Shown piece by piece: positions 17,207 through 26,572 of a stretch of DNA of 64,000 bases; the stretch's first letter is position 1; the number at the start of each line of letters is the position of its first letter. The translations under genes were made by a program, and so were the position numbers. Origin of the DNA: Tianweitania aestuarii (GTDB lineage: Bacteria > Pseudomonadota > Alphaproteobacteria > Rhizobiales > Rhizobiaceae). The notes under the pieces were generated by a model. That model was given only the letters and a program-made list of their open reading frames with translations. It searched no databases and had not been told where the DNA came from. Location: positions 186,001 through 250,000 of the forward strand of contig NZ_JAFMNX010000002.1 of NCBI RefSeq assembly GCF_018457165.1, written 5' to 3'.

Positions 17207-17656
17207 ATGAAGAGCATGTTCTCGAAGCTGGCAATGGCCGGTCTTCTGATGATTTCTGCCGTTGTCGGGACTGCACCCACCGCATCCGCCGAAGGCGCAT
17301 CGGCCAGCCTTCGCACGCTGGCGAATGTCGTCCAACCGGCTGACGGCGTCAAAGCTGAACAGGTACAATATCGTCACCACCGCGATCGTCGCTGGCATCG
17401 TCATCATGGACGCCATCATTATCGCGATCACCGCCGCCATCGCGGCTACTATCGTCATCGCGGCCCATCGGTTTATTTCGGTGTCGCGCCGACCTATCGC
17501 TATGCCAGACCCCGTTACGTCGCGCCGCGCGCGCGTGCCTATCGGTCGAGCCACGTGAACTGGTGCTACAACCGTTACCGCTCGTATCGCGCCTCGGACA
17601 ACACGTATCAGCCCTATCATGGGCCGCGTCGCCAGTGCTACTCGCCGTTCCGGTGA
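17207..17656 (+). CDS. BA14K family exported protein
   Basis: A 149-residue secreted protein. It has a Sec signal peptide ([25 protein letters not shown]), a His/Arg-rich middle (about residues 52-90), and the C-terminal BA14K signature (PF07886) [19 protein letters not shown]. The Brucella founder is an immunoreactive 14-kDa lectin-like protein, and the family is nearly confined to Hyphomicrobiales. The start at 17207 follows a clear GGAGG at ideal spacing. It is monocistronic with a strong terminator. Confidence 0.92.
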   Translation: MKSMFSKLAMAGLLMISAVVGTAPTASAEGASASLRTLANVVQPADGVKAEQVQYRHHRDRRWHRHHGRHHYRDHRRHRGYYRHRGPSVYFGVAPTYRYARPRYVAPRARAYRSSHVNWCYNRYRSYRASDNTYQPYHGPRRQCYSPFR

Positions 17657-17678
17657 GCCTTCAGCATCGATGAGGATC

Positions 17679-17714
17679 AAAGGCCGGGCCGGTGAAAACC
17701 GCCCGGCCTTTTTC
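17679..17714 (+). terminator. Rho-independent terminator of BA14K gene
   Basis: AAAGGCCGGGC (17679-17689) pairs perfectly with GCCCGGCCTTT (17701-17711), followed by TT and C. It lies about 20 bp past the stop codon. Confidence 0.92.
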
Positions 17715-17791
17715 TTGCGCATCAAGCCAGGGTCTTGCACAAGACGCCAAGCGCCTATTTTCTGACACAAGAAACAACCTCCGGCTGAAGC

Positions 17792-18082
17792 ATGTCTGAC
17801 CCCAGCGAGCAGAATGAACGGGCACTGCACCGTCAGCGCGTCCTGAAGGGCGGCGCGATCCTTCACGGCACACAGTCCGAGATCCGCTGCACGATCCGCA
17901 ACATGCACAGCCAGGGCGCCGAACTGCGCGTGCCCGCTGATGTCGCGGTCCCGAAGAGCTTTCTCCTGTACGTCTCGGTCGACAACATCGCCTATCAATG
18001 CGAGTTGCGCTGGCGCACCGGTGACCGGGTTGGCGTCGAAATCCTGGGCACCGAACCCAAGCCGCACTGGCATTACGGCTGA
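17792..18082 (+). CDS. PilZ domain protein
   Basis: A 96-residue single-domain protein. RQRVLKGG near residue 14 supplies the RxxxR cyclic-di-GMP arginine pair, and NMHSQGAELRV near residue 37 fits the (D/N)xSxxG motif. The rest is a beta-rich barrel (FLLYVSVDNIAYQCELRWRTGDRVGVEI). It likely binds cyclic-di-GMP, perhaps as the receptor of a signal such as that made by the GGDEF/EAL protein at 3763-5631, although they are not adjacent. The ribosome binding site is weak. Confidence 0.88.
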   Translation: MSDPSEQNERALHRQRVLKGGAILHGTQSEIRCTIRNMHSQGAELRVPADVAVPKSFLLYVSVDNIAYQCELRWRTGDRVGVEILGTEPKPHWHYG

Positions 18083-18090
18083 TCAAAACA

Positions 18091-18126
18091 AAAGCGCGCC
18101 CGCAGCCGAGACCGCAAACGCGCTTT
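18091..18126. terminator. Hairpin between PilZ gene and ilvC
   Basis: AAAGCGCG (18091-18098) pairs perfectly with CGCGCTTT (18119-18126) around a 20-nt loop. On the minus strand it is followed by TTTGTTTTG, so it could end ilvC transcription. On the plus strand the T-run is short. Confidence 0.5.
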
Positions 18127-18170
18127 CGTATCCAGTAAGCCGCGCTCGGCTCATCATATCAGAACCAGGC

Positions 18171-19442
<1,272 letters not shown>

Positions 19443-20099
19443 TTAGTATCCGGCCCTGGCCGGTGATTTTCCCGCGCCGTAGAGCGCGAGGAATTGGTTT
19501 GTAGCGCGCCGCGCATCGGCTTCGATCTCGGCTTCATCCAGCGCCATGGCGTCGCCAAGCAGAAGCCGGATCTGAACGTCGCGGCCGACAAGTCCGAAGA
19601 AGGTACGAAACGCTTCCTCGGCATCCTCGAAAGCGAGCAGCCCGGCCGCACGTCCGGCTTCCAGAACCGGCTTCAACCGCTCGCCGATCGCAAAGCGCCC
19701 GTTCGCCAGAACGATCGCGCCAAGTGCATCGCGGCCCGATCCTGCCCCGCCGACCGCCACGCGATTAAGCGCGATCGAGGTTCGGCTTGAAATCACGGCC
19801 AGCCAGTTGACGGCAAAGCCCTGCAGGCTTTCACGCAAGGCGCTGCTGTCGAGATGCTGCGCATCGTAGTTGCCTGCACGAACCTTGGAAGCCTGCCAGC
19901 GCACGGTCGCGGCAAGGAGGCCGTCGCGGTCGCCATACCATTTGTAGAGCGTTTCCTTGGAACAGCTCGCACGCCGCGCCACCGCCGTCATCGTCAGCGC
20001 ATGGCCCTGCTCGACGAGCAAGGAAAGCACAGCATCGAGCACCGCTTCCTGGCGCTCGGATGGGGCTTCTTCGCTGGGGATGGTAGCTATCTGCAACAC
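19443..20099 (-). CDS. TetR family transcriptional regulator
   Basis: A 218-residue regulator. The N-terminal helix-turn-helix spans residues 17-63 (RQEAVLDAVLSLLVEQ ... SCSKETLYKWYGDRDGLL), and an all-helical ligand domain follows. A GTG start at 20099 follows GAGCAGG. A perfect palindrome 15 bp upstream (20114-20128) is a likely operator, implying autoregulation. The gene ends 30 bp before ilvC, so repression could reach ilvC. The C-terminal domain does not point to a specific ligand. Confidence 0.9.
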   Translation of the reverse strand: MLQIATIPSEEAPSERQEAVLDAVLSLLVEQGHALTMTAVARRASCSKETLYKWYGDRDGLLAATVRWQASKVRAGNYDAQHLDSSALRESLQGFAVNWLAVISSRTSIALNRVAVGGAGSGRDALGAIVLANGRFAIGERLKPVLEAGRAAGLLAFEDAEEAFRTFFGLVGRDVQIRLLLGDAMALDEAEIEADARRATNQFLALYGAGKSPARAGY

Positions 20100-20113
20100 G
20101 CCTGCTCAACTGT

Positions 20114-20128
20114 ACCGTACGTTACGGT
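20114..20128. promoter_or_regulatory. Perfect palindromic operator of the TetR gene
   Basis: ACCGTA (20114-20119), a CGT centre and TACGGT (20123-20128) form a perfect inverted repeat of the size and symmetry bound by TetR dimers. It lies 15 bp before the TetR start codon. Confidence 0.75.
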
Positions 20129-20177
20129 TCGGTTGACTAGCGCATCCCGACGTCGCTCACAAGAGCCGTTTGTCGGC

Positions 20178-21449
20178 TCACGCGGATTCTTGCGTGCTCG
20201 CGGTGGGAGAAGCCAACTGGCTGCTAGTCGTCCAATCCGGTTCAGCCAGGCCTATGCGCCCAAGCGGATCGAGCAGCGTTCCCGCCACCATCGCTCCCAG
20301 TATCTGAGGCACCGGCGGAACCCGTGCTGCCAAGGCCACCACCGTGTCGCGCATCCACGGCAAGATCCGACCATCGGACTGGTAGAACGGCGTCAGCATT
20401 AGCGACAAGGATTGGAACAGTCTGATGTGGTTGCGCCGCAGCGCCCCATAGCTATCCAGCGCCTGATCGAGATGCTCGCTGCGCCGCAAGGCCTCGTCCA
20501 GCGCAGCCGCATCGAGCAAAGCCATGTTCGCGCCCTGCCCCAGCTGCGGGCTTGTGGCATGGGCAGCGTCGCCTATGAACACGATCCGTTCCCCACGCTG
20601 CGGCAGCAAGGTGTGGTGCCCGTAGCGTGCGAGGCTCAGCTGATCGAAATTCGAGATCTGGTCGAGGTAAGGCGCACAGGCCGGCCAGACCTCCAGCACC
20701 CTCGCCTTCCAGGCATCAAGCCCGGCAGCCTTAAGTGCCTCGACCTCTGCCGGCTTGAGGCTCCAGAAAAAGGCGGCTTTCTTTCCGCCTGCCGGATCAA
20801 CCCGCCCCACCGGTAGAACGCCCACCATCGTATGCGCGCGCTCATAACGCTGTTGCAGCGCATGCGGATCGAAGCCCTCATCCACCCAGTCGAGCGTTGC
20901 CCAGATCGCGCCATAGGTCAGCGCCCTCGGCTCGACCGGCCGCGCCGCATGCCGGCGCAATGTCGAACGCGCGCCGCTTGCATCCACGATGAGATCGAAC
21001 GGCCCGTGACGCAGACCACCGGCGTCAAAGCCGATGCCGTCGCCCATGCCGTGCAAGGCTTCGGCTTCGGTTCCGGTCATGATGGGAATGCGCGCGGCCA
21101 CCACCGCTTCGTGCAGCACGTCGAACAAGGCCGCCCGATGCGTTCCCAATCCAAAACGGCCACCAGCCAGCGCATCGTAGCGCACATCAAGCACGGTGCG
21201 ACCGCTTCGCGCATCGGCACCGGTCAGCCGGTCAATTCGCTGGCCGCGCGCCAGCATTGCCGGCAGAAGACCGAGATAGGCCAGCACGCTGAGGCCGGTC
21301 GGCTGCAGGATCAAACCGGAGCCAACGGGAGCCGCCTGATCGAATCGCTCGAACACCCGAACATCATGGCCACGACGCTTGAGCAGCAAGGCAGTGGCCA
21401 GACCACCCGGTCCGGCCCCTACAATGGCGATGCTCAAACTGTGCTGCAT
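20178..21449 (-). CDS. FAD-dependent aromatic monooxygenase (UbiH/salicylate hydroxylase-like)
   Basis: A 423-residue group A flavoprotein hydroxylase. The N-terminal FAD fold has IAIVGAGPGGLATALLLKRRG, the middle DLIVDASGARS, and the second FAD motif is GDAAHATSPQLGQGANMALLDA. Such enzymes use NADH or NADPH and oxygen to hydroxylate aromatic or similar rings; the substrate cannot be read from sequence. The start at 21449 is fixed by an AAGGAG ribosome binding site that sits inside the hairpin 21455-21481. It lies directly downstream of kup on the same strand, 49 bp away, with no obvious functional link. Confidence 0.9.
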   Translation of the reverse strand: MQHSLSIAIVGAGPGGLATALLLKRRGHDVRVFERFDQAAPVGSGLILQPTGLSVLAYLGLLPAMLARGQRIDRLTGADARSGRTVLDVRYDALAGGRFGLGTHRAALFDVLHEAVVAARIPIMTGTEAEALHGMGDGIGFDAGGLRHGPFDLIVDASGARSTLRRHAARPVEPRALTYGAIWATLDWVDEGFDPHALQQRYERAHTMVGVLPVGRVDPAGGKKAAFFWSLKPAEVEALKAAGLDAWKARVLEVWPACAPYLDQISNFDQLSLARYGHHTLLPQRGERIVFIGDAAHATSPQLGQGANMALLDAAALDEALRRSEHLDQALDSYGALRRNHIRLFQSLSLMLTPFYQSDGRILPWMRDTVVALAARVPPVPQILGAMVAGTLLDPLGRIGLAEPDWTTSSQLASPTASTQESA

Positions 21450-21454
21450 GGAAA

Positions 21455-21481
21455 ACTCCTTCGCGCGGTCTGCGAAGGAGT
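21455..21481 (-). terminator. Hairpin ending kup and sequestering the next ribosome binding site
   Basis: On the minus strand ACTCCTTCGC and GCGAAGGAGT form a perfect 10-bp stem with a 7-nt loop, followed by TTTTCC and then the monooxygenase ATG. The 3' arm contains the AAGGAG of that gene, so the hairpin can both end the kup transcript and block translation of read-through mRNA. Confidence 0.7.
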
Positions 21482-21498
21482 GCTTAGCCCGTGACGAC

Positions 21499-23427
21499 CT
21501 AAACCGCCACCTGCGTGCCGATTTCCACCACACGGCCTGTGGGGATCTGGAAATATTCGGTCGCGTCGGAAGCCGAGCGCGCCATGGTGATGAACAACCG
21601 GTCCTGCCATTGCGGCAGCGTGGAGTTCGCCGAAATCTTCAACGAACGCCGCGACAAGAAGAAGGACGTCGTCATGATGTCGAACTTCCAACCGAGCTTG
21701 CGGCAGATCGCCAGCGCGCGCGGAATGTTGGGCCGTTCCATATAGCCAAAGGTCAGCGATACCCGCATGAACAGCGGATTGAGCTGCTCGATCTGCGCCC
21801 GTTCGCTTTCCGGCACACGCGGTGTCTGCGCCGTCACCACGGACAGGATCACGTTCTTTTCGTGCAACACCTTGTAGTGCTTGAGGCTATGCAGAAGTGC
21901 GGTCGGGGTGCGCTGAGGATCGGCCGTCAGGAACACCGCCGTTCCCGGCACCAGCGTCGGCGGCTTCTTGGCCAGCTGCTCGATAAAGAAGTCGAGCGGC
22001 ACCTCGTTCTTGCGCGTCTTGTCGAACAAGGCGCGGCTGCCGAGCACCCATGTCGCCATCAGTGTCACGACCGTCACCGCCACCAGGATCGATGACCAGC
22101 CGCCGTCGAACACCTTCACGATGTTCGACACGAAGAAGGCGATGTCGATCGACAGGAATACCACGGTCGCACCCACGGCAGCAGCCAGCGGCCACTTCCA
22201 GATCCGCAGCATGACCACGAACAAGAGCACCGTGGTGATCATCATGTTGCCGGTCACCGAGATACCATAGGCCGAAGCGAGTTCGCTCGACTCCTGGAAG
22301 CCGATCACCAGCATGAACACCACGATGCCCAGCAGAGTGTTGACGCGCGGCATATAGATCTGCCCGGACTGTTCGGCGGACGTATGCTGGACCTCAAGCC
22401 GCGGCAGCATGTTGAGCTGCACCGCCTGCCGCGTCAGCGAAAACGCGCCGGAAATCACCGCCTGGCTGGCAATCACGGTAGCCGCCGTCGCCAGCAGCAC
22501 CATCGGCACCAAGGCCCAGCCTTCGTTCATCTCGAAGAACGGATGACCGATCGCGCCGCCATGGGAAAGCACGAAGGCGCCCTGCCCGAAATAGTTCAAC
22601 AGCAGGCACGGAAACACCATGACAAGCCAAGCCATCACGATCGGCTTGCGGCCGAAATGGCCGAGGTCAGCATAAAGCGCTTCCGCTCCCGTTACCGCCA
22701 GAAATACCGCGCCGATCGTCACAAAGGCCACCGCCGGCGAGTCGATCAAAAAGATCACGATGTAATAGGGGTTGATCGCGTAGAGGATTTCAACGTCGTC
22801 GGCGATGTGAACGAGGCCGGAGGCTCCGATCGCCAGGAACCATATTGCCGTCACCGGACCAAAGATGATGGCGACCTTGGCCGTGCCGAAGCGCTGCACG
22901 TAGAACACCATCGCCAGGATCACCAGCGTGATCGGAACGACATAGGGCTGGAAGCTCGCCGTCACCGTGTTCATGCCTTCAACGGCCGACAGAACGGAAA
23001 TCGCCGGCGTGATCACGGCGTCACCGTAAAACAGCGATGCGCCCACCATGCCGATGAAGAGCAGCAAGGCCGGCCGGTTGGCGAAGGTCGAGCGCACCAG
23101 CGCCATCAAGGACAGCGTACCGCCCTCGCCCCGGTTGTCGGCGCGCAGCACGAACAGAATGTATTTGATCGTCACGATGATCGTCAGCGCCCAGACGATC
23201 AGGGACAACACGCCCAGAATGTCCTCGCGCGTCGCGATCTCGCCGCCGGCAGACGCCCGCAGCGCCTCGCGAAAGGCATAGATCGGGCTCGTGCCGATGT
23301 CGCCGTAAACGACGCCCAGCGCACCGAGCATCAGGATAGGCAGTCTCTGCTCGCCATGTCCCTCCACCTTGTGCGGCGCGGCCGCCTGTGGGGTAGAAGC
23401 AGAGCCTGCAGTCTCTTCAATGCTCAT
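21499..23427 (-). CDS. kup: Kup low-affinity potassium uptake transporter
   Basis: A 642-residue inner-membrane K+/H+ symporter of the KUP/HAK/KT family with about 12 helices in the first 450 residues and a soluble C-terminal domain. Signatures seen include GALGVVYGDIGTSPIYAFREAL, KYILFVLRADNRGEGGTLSL and GDAVITPAISVLSAVEG. The ATG at 23427 follows GGAGGG; upstream in-frame codons lack a site. It is monocistronic or followed by the monooxygenase after an attenuating hairpin. The 230 bp upstream carry no other visible gene. Confidence 0.96.
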   Translation of the reverse strand: MSIEETAGSASTPQAAAPHKVEGHGEQRLPILMLGALGVVYGDIGTSPIYAFREALRASAGGEIATREDILGVLSLIVWALTIIVTIKYILFVLRADNRGEGGTLSLMALVRSTFANRPALLLFIGMVGASLFYGDAVITPAISVLSAVEGMNTVTASFQPYVVPITLVILAMVFYVQRFGTAKVAIIFGPVTAIWFLAIGASGLVHIADDVEILYAINPYYIVIFLIDSPAVAFVTIGAVFLAVTGAEALYADLGHFGRKPIVMAWLVMVFPCLLLNYFGQGAFVLSHGGAIGHPFFEMNEGWALVPMVLLATAATVIASQAVISGAFSLTRQAVQLNMLPRLEVQHTSAEQSGQIYMPRVNTLLGIVVFMLVIGFQESSELASAYGISVTGNMMITTVLLFVVMLRIWKWPLAAAVGATVVFLSIDIAFFVSNIVKVFDGGWSSILVAVTVVTLMATWVLGSRALFDKTRKNEVPLDFFIEQLAKKPPTLVPGTAVFLTADPQRTPTALLHSLKHYKVLHEKNVILSVVTAQTPRVPESERAQIEQLNPLFMRVSLTFGYMERPNIPRALAICRKLGWKFDIMTTSFFLSRRSLKISANSTLPQWQDRLFITMARSASDATEYFQIPTGRVVEIGTQVAV

Positions 23428-23660
23428 GAAGCCCTCCTTCCGGGCGGGCGGGCTCTTACGCCTGCTTTCACGCAAGATCAATCGAGATCATGGGATGTGC
23501 CCATAAACAGAAACGGGCGCAACACTGCATGACCGATGGATCAACGCTGGCTCATCAACGAAGATGACCTATTTAGGTTCAAGCTTTACACGATCGATCG
23601 ACGGGAACGCGGTGCTGTTTCCCGCATTGCGACCCATAACGGGAAACACGAGGAGACACG

Positions 23661-24071
23661 ATGCCTTCTTCACTTACTGCCGTGCCTAACGTTCGGCGGA
23701 TCGAAACAGACCGTAGCGATGTCTTCGCTTGCGAGATCGCCAACCATGTTTCGGCGGCTGATCTGGAAAACCTATATGGCCTCTTGGAAGGCGCTTATGC
23801 GCTGCACCCGCGCATCGACGTGCTCGTGCACTTCACCAACTACGAAGGCGTAGACTGGTCGGAATTGTCTGAAGAAACGAAAAAGGAAGGCCAGGAACAC
23901 GCCAACGCGCATATCCGCAAATGCGCTTCGATCGGCGGCCCGGACTGGGTGTCCCACTTCAGCGGCTTCTTCGCGCCTTCGATCGATGTCGAGTTGAAGC
24001 GCTTCGAGGAAAACGAAGAACAGGAAGCCTGGGCCTGGATCGGCGCAACCCCACAGCCGCTCGACATCTGA
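23661..24071 (+). CDS. SpoIIAA-like STAS domain protein
   Basis: A 136-residue soluble protein fitting the SpoIIAA-like family (PF11964), a STAS/CRAL-TRIO-related fold. It shows the alternating strand-helix pattern from FACEIANHVSAADLENLYGLLEGAY to IDVLVHFTNYEGVDW and a C-terminal helix ending FAPSIDVELKRFEENEEQEAWAWI, a typical ending for the family. Function in bacteria is unknown; a small-molecule or lipid-binding role has been suggested from the fold. GAGGAG precedes the start by 6 bp. Confidence 0.85.
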   Translation: MPSSLTAVPNVRRIETDRSDVFACEIANHVSAADLENLYGLLEGAYALHPRIDVLVHFTNYEGVDWSELSEETKKEGQEHANAHIRKCASIGGPDWVSHFSGFFAPSIDVELKRFEENEEQEAWAWIGATPQPLDI

Positions 24072-24093
24072 TCGAGCGCGACGGTGCTGCGTC

Positions 24094-25221
24094 TCAGCGC
24101 ACCACCGTCAGCCGCTCGGCCGCGCGCGTCACGGCCGTATACAACCAGCGCTGGCGCGTATCCTTGAACGCCCAGCTTTCGTCGAACAACACGACGTTGT
24201 TCCACTGCGAACCCTGCGACTTGTGCACGGTCAGCGCATAACCATAGTCGAAATCGTCGAACCGCTTCTTCTGCTGCCAGGAGATTTCCTCGTCCGGCGT
24301 CTCGAACGCAGCCTTGAGCAGCTTGATCTTGGCCACGCCGCGATCCGGATCATCTTCTTCCGGCGTCACCAGCAAATTGACCCCGGGCTTCGCCGTTTCG
24401 CGCGACGCCGTCATCACTTTCCACAAAGACCCGTTCAGCAGACCCTTCGACGGGTCGTTGCGCAAGCAAACCAGCTTGTCGCCGGCCTGCGGGGTTGCAC
24501 CCGTAAACCCCTTCAACTCGCGCAACCGGGCATTGTAGCGGCGCCGCGTCCGGTTCGTGCCGACAAGCACCTGATCGGCACCGAGAACAAGGTCCTGCGT
24601 GACCTCATCCTTGCTGATCACCTGCGCAGCGCCGAAGTCGCCATACATGAACTCCTTGCCTTCGCGCACATCGAGAGCAAGCTGGATGATCGGATTGTCA
24701 CGGGCCTGACGGTGGATTTCGGTGAGCAGATGATCCGGCTCATGCTCGGTGAAGAACCCGCCACCGGAGATCGGCGGCAGCTGGCCGGGATCGCCAAGCA
24801 CCAGGATCGGCGTGCCGAAGCTCATGAGATCGCGTCCAAGCGCCTCGTCCACCATCGAACATTCATCGACGATGATCAGCTTCGCCTTCGCAACCGGTGA
24901 TTGGCGGTTCAGCGCGAAGGTCGGCGACATCGACGTCTTGCCGGTGTCCTCGTTCTCCACCGCCTCCTCGCCGCGCGGGCGATAGATCAACGAGTGGATG
25001 GTCCGCGCATTGCTTGCGCCCTTGGAGCGGAGCACCTGCGCCGCCTTGCCGGTGAAGGCCGCGAACTGGACACTGCCGTCGACATTCTCTGCGAAATGCC
25101 GCGCAAGCGTCGTCTTGCCTGTGCCGGCATAGCCAAACAGGCGAAAGATCTGCGGTTTGCCGGACTTCATCCAGCGCGCAACCGCCTGCAGCGCTTCATC
25201 CTGTTGCGGAGAAAATTTCAT
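24094..25221 (-). CDS. RecD-like superfamily 1B DNA helicase
   Basis: A 375-residue ATPase with Walker A GYAGTGKT (30-37), Walker B IIVDECSMVD, the GDPGQLPPI motif III, and a C-terminal UvrD_C_2 segment YALTVHKSQGSQWNNVVLFDE plus YTAVTRAAERL. It is about half the size of RecD and lacks its extra domains, like the stand-alone RecD/Dda-type helicases of alphaproteobacteria and phages. It probably unwinds DNA 5' to 3' in repair or replication restart. It converges on the STAS gene with a 22-bp gap. Confidence 0.9.
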   Translation of the reverse strand: MKFSPQQDEALQAVARWMKSGKPQIFRLFGYAGTGKTTLARHFAENVDGSVQFAAFTGKAAQVLRSKGASNARTIHSLIYRPRGEEAVENEDTGKTSMSPTFALNRQSPVAKAKLIIVDECSMVDEALGRDLMSFGTPILVLGDPGQLPPISGGGFFTEHEPDHLLTEIHRQARDNPIIQLALDVREGKEFMYGDFGAAQVISKDEVTQDLVLGADQVLVGTNRTRRRYNARLRELKGFTGATPQAGDKLVCLRNDPSKGLLNGSLWKVMTASRETAKPGVNLLVTPEEDDPDRGVAKIKLLKAAFETPDEEISWQQKKRFDDFDYGYALTVHKSQGSQWNNVVLFDESWAFKDTRQRWLYTAVTRAAERLTVVR

Positions 25222-25283
25222 GAACGGGTCAGAGCGGATTCGCGCGCCAAGGGCAAGTCTCGCATGGCTTCATCCTGAAGCCT

Positions 25284-25880
25284 TCACTGCAACATCGGCC
25301 ACAGCGTTGCGGCGAGCATCAGGCCCATGGCGATGTTGAACCACTTCAAACGTACGGGATCTGCCAGGAAACCGCGCAGGGCCACACCACATCCTGCCCA
25401 GGTCGAAACGCAAGGCAGGTTCACCAAAGCGACCGTGCTGGCGATCAAGACAGCCGACACAAACGGCGCATCGGGATTGGCGTAGATCGACATGGCGCCG
25501 ATCGCCATCACCCAGGCCTTGACGTTGACCCACTGAAAAGCCGCCGCCTGCAGGAAGGTCATGGGCTGCGGCCGCGTTTCCTTCGCGCTGCCGAGCGTGC
25601 GTGAACTGGCGATCTTCCAGGCCAGATAAAGAAGATACGCCCCGCCCACAATCTTCAACAGGAGATGCAAGGGCGGAAAGGCGCTCAACAGCGCGCCAAG
25701 GCCGAAGCCGACACCCAGCATCAGCGACAGGAAACCAGCGCCGATGCCGAGAATATGCGGGATCGAGCGCCGAAAGCCGAAGTTGACGCCTGATGCCAGC
25801 AACATGAAATTGTTGGGCCCCGGCGTGATTGAGCTCACGAAGCCGTAGATGATCAGCGGCAGGAAACTGCTAAGCGGCAT
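25284..25880 (-). CDS. LysE family amino-acid exporter
   Basis: A 198-residue membrane protein with about six helices and the LysE/RhtB N-terminal motif SITPGPNNFMLLASGVNFGFRRSIPHILGI, followed by LKIVGGAYLLYLAWKI. The family exports amino acids or derivatives such as homoserine lactone. The ATG at 25880 is chosen because it begins the first helix. It lies just downstream of ilvN on the same strand, so it might relieve amino-acid overflow, but that link is inference. Confidence 0.88.
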   Translation of the reverse strand: MPLSSFLPLIIYGFVSSITPGPNNFMLLASGVNFGFRRSIPHILGIGAGFLSLMLGVGFGLGALLSAFPPLHLLLKIVGGAYLLYLAWKIASSRTLGSAKETRPQPMTFLQAAAFQWVNVKAWVMAIGAMSIYANPDAPFVSAVLIASTVALVNLPCVSTWAGCGVALRGFLADPVRLKWFNIAMGLMLAATLWPMLQ

Positions 25881-25965
25881 GGCTGTGGTCTCGGCACGAG
25901 GAGCCAAGCGCTGGCAAAGCCATGCCAACGCTTTGTTTGAATGGCAGAAGAATGAAGGTGAGCGC

Positions 25966-26538
25966 TTACATGCCCTGCGGGCCGCGATTCATGGCCGCAA
26001 CGCCAGTTCGGCAGACTTCCACCAGACCGAGCGGCTGCATGATCGCGATGAACTGCTCGATCTTCGAAACACGGCCGGTAATCTCGAAGATGAAGTGCTC
26101 GGTGTTGGCGTCGATCACGCTGGCACGAAACGCTTCCGCCAGACGCAGCGCTTCCATGCGCTCCTCACCCGTGCCGCACACCTTGACCAAGGCCAGTTCG
26201 CGCTCGAGCGGCTTTTCCTGGCCAAGTTCGGCAGCGCGGTTGGAGAGATCCACCACCCGATGCACCGGCACGATGCGCTCGAGCTGATGGCGGATCTGAT
26301 CGATGACATGCGGCGTGCCGCGCGTCACGATCGTGATGCGCGACAGATGGCTCTGATGCTCGGTTTCCGAAACGGTCAGGCTCTCGATGTTGTAGCCACG
26401 TCCGGAAAACAGGCCGATCACGCGTGCAAGCACGCCTGGCTCGTTATCGACCAGCACGGACAGCGTGTGGCTGACCGGCTTTTCGAGCGACTTCTGGATG
26501 AAATAGGCCGAACCGGTCGGCTGAAGATGGGCATTCAT
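25966..26538 (-). CDS. ilvN: Acetolactate synthase small (regulatory) subunit
   Basis: A 190-residue protein with an N-terminal ACT domain (HTLSVLVDNEPGVLARVIGLFSGRGYNIESLTVS) that binds valine for feedback inhibition, and a C-terminal ALS_ss_C domain (LALVKVCGTGEERMEALRLAEAF). This two-domain length matches IlvH/IlvN of type III synthases. The ATG at 26538 starts the conserved N-terminus. It follows ilvB by 34 bp on the same strand, forming an operon under the ilvB leader attenuator. Confidence 0.95.
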   Translation of the reverse strand: MNAHLQPTGSAYFIQKSLEKPVSHTLSVLVDNEPGVLARVIGLFSGRGYNIESLTVSETEHQSHLSRITIVTRGTPHVIDQIRHQLERIVPVHRVVDLSNRAAELGQEKPLERELALVKVCGTGEERMEALRLAEAFRASVIDANTEHFIFEITGRVSKIEQFIAIMQPLGLVEVCRTGVAAMNRGPQGM

Positions 26539-26572
26539 GATAAACAGTCTCTGTTCTTGATCCGCGCCGGTT

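Noticed and set aside
24094-25221. RecD-like helicase as part of a phage or defence island
   Set aside because: Composition and neighbours (STAS protein, LysE, ilvN) are those of the core chromosome; stand-alone RecD-like helicases are common there.
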